From: an uncultured Alphaproteobacteria bacterium
GTDB lineage: Bacteria > Pseudomonadota > Alphaproteobacteria > Puniceispirillales > Puniceispirillaceae
Direction: 5' to 3'
Assembly: GCA_913031555.1 (NCBI GenBank)
Contig: CAJWDO010000117.1
Location: 1-5,897 of the forward strand
DNA length: 5,897 nucleotides
The notes beneath the pieces were generated by a model. The model was given only the letters and a program-made list of their open reading frames with translations, did no database searches and was not told the origin of the DNA. This document shows, one piece after another, positions 1 through 5,309 of the stretch; position 1 is the stretch's first letter, and every line of letters begins with the position of its first letter. The position numbers were made by a program, and so were the translations under genes.

Positions 1-4
1 TATC

Positions 5-835
5 CTAGCGCTGGCAGTCGGGACAGTAAAAACTGCTGCGCCCCGACTGGATAATGCGGCGAATGGTGGCCCCGCATGTCCCGCATAGCTGGCCGTCGCG
101 GCCATAGACTGTCAGGCGCTGGACGAAATAGCCAATCTCGCCACCAGGCTGCACATGGTCACGAAGACTGGTCCCGCCATCTTCAATGGCGCTTGCCAGT
201 ACCGATCTGATCGCCGCGACCAGCCGGTCGGCCCGACCACCGCGAATCGTGCCGGCCTTGCGGCGTGGTGACAGGCCCGCCATGAACAGCGCCTCGCACG
301 CATAGATATTGCCGATGCCGGCAACCAGCGCCTGATCGAGAAGCGCCGTCTTTATCGGCCCCTTGCGGCCAGCCAGCGCGGCAACGAGATGATCTGCAGA
401 AAAGCTGTTACCAAGCGGCTCCGGCCCCATATCCACCAGCATCGGATGCACCTCACCTCTGTAAAGATCAAGCCAACCGAACCGGCGCGGGTCGTTAAAG
501 ACGATCCAGCTTTCGGCTGCATTGGCCATCCCGCTGCCCATCGTCAGCACAATATGGTCATGCTTGCCGATGGGCGGTTGTGCCTGATGGATGCGGATTG
601 ACCCCGACATGCCAAGATGCAGCAACATCGTCTCACCCTGATCGAGCGGCAACAGCACATATTTACCGCGCCGCTGCAGCCCGCCGACAACCCGTCCCTC
701 AAGGCGGCTGGCAAGCTGGTCCGGCAAGGGCCAGCGCAGATCGGGCCTGCCAACATGCGCATGCAGAATTTGCCGGTCTTCCATCGCCGGTGCCAGCGCG
801 CGTCTGACCGTCTCAACCTCTGGCAGTTCAGGCAT
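5..835 (-). CDS. mutM: Formamidopyrimidine-DNA glycosylase (Fpg/MutM)
   Basis: Bifunctional DNA glycosylase/AP lyase of base excision repair; it removes 8-oxoguanine and formamidopyrimidines from oxidised DNA. The product is 276 aa, normal for the family. The N-terminus MPELPEVETVRR supplies the catalytic Pro2 and Glu3. Further motifs are the Lys58 region (RRGKYVLL), HLGMSG (73-78), DPRRFG (115-120), GIGNIYACE (173-181) and a C-terminal zinc finger C251-x2-C254-x16-C271-x2-C274 containing the conserved Arg266. All key residues are present, so it should be active. The ATG at 835 was chosen because catalytic Pro must be residue 2, and because AAGAGG lies 7 nt upstream. The frame stays open to an ATG at 976, but that start would bury the catalytic proline. 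The gene is divergent from ubiE. A Cys at 180 replaces the more usual Ser and is probably neutral. Confidence 0.97.
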   Translation of the reverse strand: MPELPEVETVRRALAPAMEDRQILHAHVGRPDLRWPLPDQLASRLEGRVVGGLQRRGKYVLLPLDQGETMLLHLGMSGSIRIHQAQPPIGKHDHIVLTMGSGMANAAESWIVFNDPRRFGWLDLYRGEVHPMLVDMGPEPLGNSFSADHLVAALAGRKGPIKTALLDQALVAGIGNIYACEALFMAGLSPRRKAGTIRGGRADRLVAAIRSVLASAIEDGGTSLRDHVQPGGEIGYFVQRLTVYGRDGQLCGTCGATIRRIIQSGRSSFYCPDCQR

Positions 836-1033
836 CCGCAGACCTCTTGCACCGCGTCTTGCAGCAACAGCTTCTGGATCGGATTGCGACCATAAAAATC
901 TAACCTCTCTGGGGCGTTTTCGTGTATCAAGTGCGGGTGCGGTAACAGGTGCGGGGTGCTTTATGTGCAATCGCACGCGCCCGTACGCTTCGCAAGCCCG
1001 CGCACGCCAGGCAAACTATAGACAGCGATCAAA
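836..1033. promoter_or_regulatory. Divergent mutM/ubiE intergenic region
   Basis: This 198-bp spacer lies between the divergent mutM and ubiE starts and should hold the promoters for both by position. I see no convincing -35/-10 pair in either direction. On the minus strand a TTGATA hexamer (925-930) is a good -35 match, but no -10 sits at proper spacing. On the plus strand TATAGA (1017-1022), 11 nt before ubiE, lacks a -35. The interval also has a GC-rich direct repeat (GTGCGGGTGC at 931-940 and GTGCGGGGTGC at 949-959) and a short inverted repeat (GTGC-AATC-GCAC, 965-976). No gene is supported here. Confidence 0.4.
843..848 (-). promoter_or_regulatory. Shine-Dalgarno of mutM
   Basis: On the minus strand this reads AAGAGG, 7 nt before the ATG at 835. 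It decides the start in favour of 835 over the upstream in-frame ATG at 976. Confidence 0.7.
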
Positions 1034-1852
1034 ATGACTGACCAGAGCCAAAATGGCCGCAACGATGACGGCCCCGATATTCAGTGCCCTGAGAATCAGG
1101 GTGGTGATGATCATGACGGGGTGATCGATTTCGGCTTCCGGACCGTTCGCCGTGAGGCCAAGCGCGGCATGGTGCGTGATGTCTTTGATTCGGTGGCCTC
1201 GCGCTATGATGTGATGAATGATCTGATGAGCGGCGGTGTCCACCGGCTGTGGAAAGCCGCGATGATCGACTGGATTGCCCCGCAGCCTGTCCAGACACTT
1301 GTCGATCTTGCCGGTGGCACCGGTGACATCAGCCAGCGCTTTCTGACAGCTGGCGGCGGCAATGCCATTGTATGCGACATCAACGAGGCGATGCTGGCCG
1401 CCGGACGCCAGCGCCGCGACATGATCCGCCTTGCTGACCGGGTACGCTGGTGTACCGGCAATGCCGAGGCCCTGCCTTTCGAGACAGCAAGCGCTGATAT
1501 TGTCACGATTGCGTTTGGCCTGCGCAATGTGACTGACCGCGACGCCGCCATTGCCGAGGCGCATCGCATCCTGCGGCCGGGCGGGCGTTTTCTGTGTCTT
1601 GAATTCTCGCAGGTCAGCAATGCCGCGCTGGCCCGGGTGTATGACAGCTGGTCCTTCAATGTGCTGCCCCGCCTTGGCCAGCTTGTTGCCGGCGATGCCG
1701 ACAGCTATCGCTATCTTGTGGAATCAATCCGTACCTTTCCGGCACCGGAAATTCTCGCCGACATGTTTGCCGGGGCCGGGTTTGCTCAGGTACGGGTGCG
1801 CCGTATGTCTGCCGGCATCGCCTGCATACATTCGGGATGGAAACTCGACTGA
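1034..1852 (+). CDS. ubiE: Ubiquinone biosynthesis C-methyltransferase UbiE
   Basis: SAM-dependent class I methyltransferase that C-methylates 2-methoxy-6-polyprenyl-1,4-benzoquinol in ubiquinone synthesis; in menaquinone makers the same enzyme methylates demethylmenaquinol. The product is 272 aa. The UbiE/COQ5 signature VFDSVASRYDVMNDLMSGG spans 50-68, followed by HRLWK (70-74). The SAM-binding glycine loop is DLAGGTGD (91-98). Then come NAEALPF (143-149), FGLRNV (161-166), RILRPGGRFLCLEFS (178-192), SIRTFPAPE (231-239) and the C-terminal GIACIHSGWK (261-270). Residues 1-30 are a hydrophilic, Asp/Asn/Gly-rich extension, probably disordered. There is no strong Shine-Dalgarno before ATG 1034, so a later start such as GTG at 1121 (residue 30) is possible; the fold begins near residue 32. 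Pairing with ubiB argues for the ubiquinone role. The end overlaps ubiB. Confidence 0.96.
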   Translation: MTDQSQNGRNDDGPDIQCPENQGGDDHDGVIDFGFRTVRREAKRGMVRDVFDSVASRYDVMNDLMSGGVHRLWKAAMIDWIAPQPVQTLVDLAGGTGDISQRFLTAGGGNAIVCDINEAMLAAGRQRRDMIRLADRVRWCTGNAEALPFETASADIVTIAFGLRNVTDRDAAIAEAHRILRPGGRFLCLEFSQVSNAALARVYDSWSFNVLPRLGQLVAGDADSYRYLVESIRTFPAPEILADMFAGAGFAQVRVRRMSAGIACIHSGWKLD

Positions 1853-3363
1853 TGCGCGCCTCCGGCTGGCAGATCCTTCTGGCAATGCTGCGGCTGCCGG
1901 TGATTGCCTGGCATCTTGGCCGGGCCGGCACGCTTGGGCACATGTCGCAGATCACACTTCTGCCGGGCTGGATGCGGCGTATCTGCTCGCTTGTCGACAA
2001 GCTGATACGATCTCGCGGCGCGCGGCGTGACGCCGGCAGCGCGCTCGCCGAGGCGCTGATCAGGCTTGGTCCGGGATTCATCAAATTCGGCCAGGCGCTG
2101 GCAACACGAGCCGATCTCATCGGCCCGCAGATGGCGCATTCGCTGAGCTTTCTTCAGGACCGCCTGCCAGCCTTCAGCCCCAATCTGGCACGCCGCCAGG
2201 TGGCACGTGAGGCTGGCCGGCCGCTTGATGACATATTCCGGCGCTTTGACGATGTGCCGGTGGCCGCCGCGTCAATCGCACAGGTGCATTATGCCGAGCT
2301 TGTTGATGGCCGGCAGGTGGCGGTGAAGCTGTTGCGCCCGGGAATCCGGCGGCTCATGCAGTCCGATACGACACTGTTCTACTCACTGGCGCGCATTCTG
2401 GAATGGCTGGCCCCGAACCTGCAACGCCTGAAGCTTGTCACCGCGGTGGACCAGTTCACACAGATTTCGGATTTCGAGCTCGATTTTCGTCTTGAGGCCG
2501 CGGCGGCTGGCAAGCTTGCCGACAACATGGCGGATGATGACGGCATCCATGTCCCATGGGTCGATCTGGAACACACGACAGCGGCGATGCTGGTAATCGA
2601 ATGGATCGAGGGCATCCGGATTGACGATGTCGACGCCCTCACGGCGGCCGGGCATGATATCGAAAGCATCACCGAAGTTGCGGCACGCTGCTTTTTCAAT
2701 CAGGTGTTCCGTGACGGCTTTTTCCACGCGGATATGCATCCCGGCAATATTTTCATCGCCGCCGACGGCACACTGGTGCCGATCGATTTCGGGATCATGG
2801 GGCATCTTGATTTTGCCGACAGGCTGTTTCTGGCGCGGCTTCTCACAGCGATGATCGAACGCGATTATGACGCCGTGGCGCGGCTTCATGCAGATGCCGG
2901 CATGCTTGGTGAGAATGTGCCGCTGACGCCCTTCGCGCAATCCATACGCGCCGTCGCCGAGCCGGTGATGGGCAAGCCTCTTGGCGAGGTTTCACTTGGT
3001 ACCGTCCTCGGGCAAATCTTCCAGCTGTCTGGCCGCTTCGCAATCGACGTTCAACCTCAATTCAACCTGCTGCAGAAAACCATGATGATGGCCGAGGGCG
3101 TGGCACGCCAGTTGAACCCCGAGGCCAATATGTGGATGCTGGCACGCCCGCTTGCCAGCCAGTGGATGCGGGATCAGGCAAGCTTTGCCAAACGAGCCGA
3201 GGATCTGTTTGAAGGGGCGATGATGCTGGCGGCGCGGCTGCCCCGGATCCTGAGCGCCCTCGAGGCACGCCAGGAGCCAACACCGGTACCTGTCAAAAGC
3301 TCATGGCCCTTTGTGACGACGCTGGTGGCACTTGCCGTTGCCTTTGCCGTGTTTTTCACATAA
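1852..3363 (+). CDS. ubiB: UbiB atypical kinase-like protein, ubiquinone biosynthesis
   Basis: Member of the ABC1/ADCK/COQ8 atypical kinase family. It is needed for aerobic ubiquinone synthesis and is thought to act as an ATPase that helps membrane-bound quinone intermediates reach the Ubi enzymes. The product is 503 aa from ATG 1852. Signatures are KFGQ (78-81, the family-specific KxGQ motif), the Ala-rich loop AAASIAQVH (138-146), the ATP-binding Lys in VAVK (159), HADMHPGN (292-299, catalytic loop) and the metal-binding DFG (312-314). A hydrophobic stretch at about 485-502 forms a single C-terminal membrane anchor; E. coli UbiB is usually described with two. Start choice: ATG 1852 shares its A with the ubiE stop (TGATG), typical of translational coupling, with GGGATGG about 11 nt upstream. 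An in-frame ATG at 1837 would add 5 residues but has no ribosome-binding site. No key motif is missing. Confidence 0.95.
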   Translation: MRASGWQILLAMLRLPVIAWHLGRAGTLGHMSQITLLPGWMRRICSLVDKLIRSRGARRDAGSALAEALIRLGPGFIKFGQALATRADLIGPQMAHSLSFLQDRLPAFSPNLARRQVAREAGRPLDDIFRRFDDVPVAAASIAQVHYAELVDGRQVAVKLLRPGIRRLMQSDTTLFYSLARILEWLAPNLQRLKLVTAVDQFTQISDFELDFRLEAAAAGKLADNMADDDGIHVPWVDLEHTTAAMLVIEWIEGIRIDDVDALTAAGHDIESITEVAARCFFNQVFRDGFFHADMHPGNIFIAADGTLVPIDFGIMGHLDFADRLFLARLLTAMIERDYDAVARLHADAGMLGENVPLTPFAQSIRAVAEPVMGKPLGEVSLGTVLGQIFQLSGRFAIDVQPQFNLLQKTMMMAEGVARQLNPEANMWMLARPLASQWMRDQASFAKRAEDLFEGAMMLAARLPRILSALEARQEPTPVPVKSSWPFVTTLVALAVAFAVFFT

Positions 3364-3384
3364 CTTCATGTAAATTCACATTTA
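3355..3384 (+). repeat. Three phased 10-bp repeats with a near-palindrome, candidate operator
   Basis: Three consecutive 10-bp units, TTCACATAAC, TTCATGTAAA and TTCACATTTA, start at 3355, 3365 and 3375. TTCA recurs at exactly one helical turn, and TTCACAT is repeated perfectly 20 bp apart. Positions 3368-3381 (ATGTAAATTCACAT) form a 14-bp near-palindrome with 6 of 7 arm positions matching. The first unit overlaps the ubiB stop codon. The arrangement would suit a dimeric or multimeric DNA-binding protein. A role as operator is inference; chance similarity in AT-rich DNA is not excluded. Confidence 0.45.
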
Positions 3385-3389
3385 GAGAA
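3384..3389 (+). promoter_or_regulatory. Weak Shine-Dalgarno of coaBC
   Basis: AGAGAA lies 5 nt before ATG 3395. It is a modest match, but it supports translation from the start that includes the N-terminal helix-turn-helix domain. Confidence 0.45.
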
Positions 3390-3394
3390 TCACT

Positions 3395-4852
3395 ATGAAA
3401 AATTGTGATCTTCCAGCCATCATCACCGCGCTTGGCGGGCGGCGGGCGTTGCAGGACCTTCTTGGTGTCGGCCCCAGCGCCATCAGCAACTATCTTGCCA
3501 GAGGCACCCTGCCGCAGTGGGTCCATGCGCCTGTCTGCGAGGCGTTGCGGGCGCGCGGCTATCAGATCGACCCGGGAAGCCTTGCTCTTGTCGAACCGGA
3601 TAACGGCACCGGCCGCACAAATGGTAGCTCAACTGGCGCCCCCAATGGTGGTAGCGTGCTGCTGATCGTTGGTGGTGGCATTGCCGCCTACAAGGCGCTT
3701 GAGGTGGCGCGGCGTCTGCAGGATCACGATGTAGCGGTCACCGGCGTGATGACAAGGGGGGCGCAGGAATTCATCACGCCGCTCAGCCTGTCCGCCCTGA
3801 CCGCACAGAAGACCTTTACCGATCTGTTCTCGCTGACCGACGAGGCGGAGATGGGCCATATCCGGCTGGCCCGCGAGGCCGATCTCGTCCTGGTCGCGCC
3901 GGCAACCGCCAATCTGATGGCCCGGGCCGCGAACGGGCTGGCGGATGATCTTGCCACGACGATCCTGCTGGCCACCGACGCGCCGGTGCTGATGGCGCCG
4001 GCGATGAACCCGGCGATGTGGTCCAATCCGGCGACGCAGGACAATCTGGCGCGTCTTCGTTCCCGCGGCGTGAATTTCGTCGGCCCGGCAGCAGGTGACA
4101 TGGCCTGCGGCGAGGAAGGCACCGGCAGGTTGAGCGAGCCGGAGGTGATTGTCAGTGCCGCACGCGACCTTCTCGATCCGGCACCAAAGGGACCGCTTGC
4201 CGGCCGCCACGCCATCGTCACCTCAGGCCCGACCATCGAGCCGATTGATTCGGTCCGTTTCATCGCCAACCGGTCTTCCGGCAAGCAGGGTCACGCCATC
4301 GCCGCCGCACTGGCCGACCGCGGCGCGCGGGTCACGCTTGTCAGCGGGCCTGTCGCAATTCCGGCACCGCGCCATGTCGATGTTGTGCCGGTCGAAACGG
4401 CGCGTGACATGCTTGCCGCCTGTGAAGACGCACTGCCAGCGGACCTTGCCGTCTGCGCCGCTGCTGTCGCCGACTGGCATGTCACCGGCACACGGAACGG
4501 CAAGATGAAAAAGACCGGGGACGGCCCGGCACCAACGCTGTCGCTTGCCGAGAACCCGGACATTCTGCGGCATCTTTCCACCCATATCAGCCGACCACGG
4601 CTTGTCGTCGGCTTTGCCGCCGAGGCCGAGGAACTGCACGCCAACGCCATCGCGAAGCTGGCGCGAAAAGGGTGCGACTGGATCGTCGCCAATGATGTTG
4701 GCCCCAAAACGGGAACTTTCGGCGGCGATAACAATACGGTGCATTTAATCACGGAAGCCGAGAATGAAAGCTGGCAGCCCATGCAAAAAACCGCTGTAGC
4801 CAGCAAATTGGCGGCCCGCATTGCGGCGCATTTTGGAGATAATAATGACTGA
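3395..4852 (+). CDS. coaBC: CoaBC with an N-terminal helix-turn-helix extension
   Basis: Bifunctional coenzyme A enzyme. CoaB ligates cysteine to 4'-phosphopantothenate using CTP, and the FMN-dependent CoaC decarboxylates the product to 4'-phosphopantetheine. The product is 485 aa; the family is usually about 400. Residues 1-65 are an extra domain resembling a Cro/YdaS-type helix-turn-helix: a first helix near 5-13, then GGRRALQDLLGVGPSAISNY with the recognition helix near 27-36. Residues 67-87 are a Gly/Asn/Ser/Thr-rich linker. CoaC spans about 88-260: GGIAAYK (94-100), catalytic His155 in MGHI, PAMN (202-205) and catalytic Cys238 in GDMACGE. Gly93 stands where Ser/Thr is common. CoaB spans about 268-480: RFIANRSSGKQGHAIA (288-303), AAVADW (356-361), KMKK (370-373), ENPDIL (386-391), VGFAAEAEEL (405-414) and the ND/FGGDNN region (433-447). 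Both active sites look intact, so activity is expected; DNA binding is inferred. The stop overlaps dut by 8 nt. Confidence 0.95.
   Translation: MKNCDLPAIITALGGRRALQDLLGVGPSAISNYLARGTLPQWVHAPVCEALRARGYQIDPGSLALVEPDNGTGRTNGSSTGAPNGGSVLLIVGGGIAAYKALEVARRLQDHDVAVTGVMTRGAQEFITPLSLSALTAQKTFTDLFSLTDEAEMGHIRLAREADLVLVAPATANLMARAANGLADDLATTILLATDAPVLMAPAMNPAMWSNPATQDNLARLRSRGVNFVGPAAGDMACGEEGTGRLSEPEVIVSAARDLLDPAPKGPLAGRHAIVTSGPTIEPIDSVRFIANRSSGKQGHAIAAALADRGARVTLVSGPVAIPAPRHVDVVPVETARDMLAACEDALPADLAVCAAAVADWHVTGTRNGKMKKTGDGPAPTLSLAENPDILRHLSTHISRPRLVVGFAAEAEELHANAIAKLARKGCDWIVANDVGPKTGTFGGDNNTVHLITEAENESWQPMQKTAVASKLAARIAAHFGDNND
4835..4838 (+). promoter_or_regulatory. Shine-Dalgarno of dut
   Basis: GGAG (in TTTTGGAGAT) lies 6 nt before ATG 4845, within the coaBC 3' end. 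It fixes the dut start at 4845 rather than at the in-frame TTG at 4821. Confidence 0.8.
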
Positions 4853-5309
4853 GGTTAAGGTGACCCGCCTGCCCCATGGTGCTGATTTGCCCTTGCCCGC
4901 CTATCAAACTGCCGACAGCGCCGGGATGGATTTAATGGCCGCAATTGCGGCACCGGTAACATTAGCGCCCGGCGAACGCCGGCTGATCGCCACCGGCTTA
5001 GCGATTGCCCTGCCCTCAGGTTACGAGGCGCAAATCCGGCCACGCTCAGGGTTGGCTTTGCGTGACGGTATTTCCCAGGTCAACGCGCCGGGCACCATCG
5101 ATGCCGATTATCGTGGTGAAATTGGCATTATCCTGATCAACCATGGCGACACGGCTTTTGAAATCACCCCTGGTATGCGCATTGCCCAAATGGTTGTTGC
5201 GCCCGTGGTTCAGGCCCATTGGCGGGAAGTTGACAGCCTTGATGAAACCGATCGTGGCGACAGCGGCTTTGGCTCCACAGGCACAGGTAAGGCCGCAGGT
5301 CATTCGTGA
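4845..5309 (+). CDS. dut: Deoxyuridine 5'-triphosphate nucleotidohydrolase (dUTPase)
   Basis: Hydrolyses dUTP to dUMP and pyrophosphate, keeping uracil out of DNA and supplying dUMP for thymidylate synthesis. It belongs to the homotrimeric dUTPase family; 154 aa is typical. All five motifs are present: I AGMDLMAA (26-33), II RPRSGL (65-70), III NAPGTIDADYRGEIG (80-94, catalytic Asp in the IDADYRG segment), IV RIAQMVV (112-118), and V RGDSGFGSTG (137-146), the flexible C-terminal arm. Motif V has Asp-Ser where Ala-Gly or Gly-Gly is common, probably tolerated. ATG 4845 overlaps the coaBC end (ATGACTGA). Leucine codons differ from the upstream genes: 3 TTA and 4 TTG of 12, against none and 2 in all of ubiB. 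The stop overlaps the next start. Confidence 0.97.
   Translation: MTEVKVTRLPHGADLPLPAYQTADSAGMDLMAAIAAPVTLAPGERRLIATGLAIALPSGYEAQIRPRSGLALRDGISQVNAPGTIDADYRGEIGIILINHGDTAFEITPGMRIAQMVVAPVVQAHWREVDSLDETDRGDSGFGSTGTGKAAGHS

Larger units (their letters stand above)
3352..3394 (+). promoter_or_regulatory. AT-rich leader of coaBC, possible promoter/operator
   Basis: From the last codons of ubiB to the coaBC start the sequence drops to about 26% G+C (11 of 43 bases) inside a roughly 60% G+C region. Such AT islands often mark promoters, so coaBC may be transcribed separately from ubiE-ubiB. Possible elements are weak: TTGCCG (3344-3349) with TGTAAA (3369-3374) at a 19-bp spacer, or TTCACA (3355-3360) as a -35 without a good -10. 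A GANTC site (GAATC, 3387-3391), the motif of the CcrM methylase in many Alphaproteobacteria, lies just before the start codon. Confidence 0.4.

Noticed and set aside
902..930. Minus-strand promoter for mutM with TTGATA as -35
   Set aside because: The hexamer is good, but the nearest -10-like sequence (TTAGAT) lies about 21 bp away, too far for a standard promoter.
836..976. In-frame upstream extension of mutM, 47 codons to an ATG at 976
   Set aside because: It would place the catalytic proline at residue 49; Fpg needs it as the processed N-terminus, and the ATG at 835 has its own AAGAGG.
931..1009. GC-rich direct and inverted repeats in the mutM/ubiE spacer as an operator or terminator
   Set aside because: The arms are only 4-10 bp, built from simple GTGCGG and CGCACGC words common in this composition, and no T-run follows.
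1016..1564. Long minus-strand open frame opposite ubiE (182 codons)
   Set aside because: It is antisense to a clearly recognised gene and shows no domain; such frames are common in GC-rich DNA.
1837..1851. Upstream ATG start for ubiB at 1837
   Set aside because: No ribosome-binding site at proper spacing and a 16-nt overlap with ubiE; ATG 1852 fits a TGATG coupled junction better. The 5-residue difference is not decisive.
4584..4612. GCCGAC/GTCGGC hairpin inside coaBC
   Set aside because: It lies in conserved coding sequence, has short arms and no T-run, and is explained by codon choice.
4821..4844. TTG start for dut at 4821
   Set aside because: It would give 8 extra residues with no Shine-Dalgarno; ATG 4845 follows GGAG at ideal spacing and gives the normal dUTPase N-terminus.
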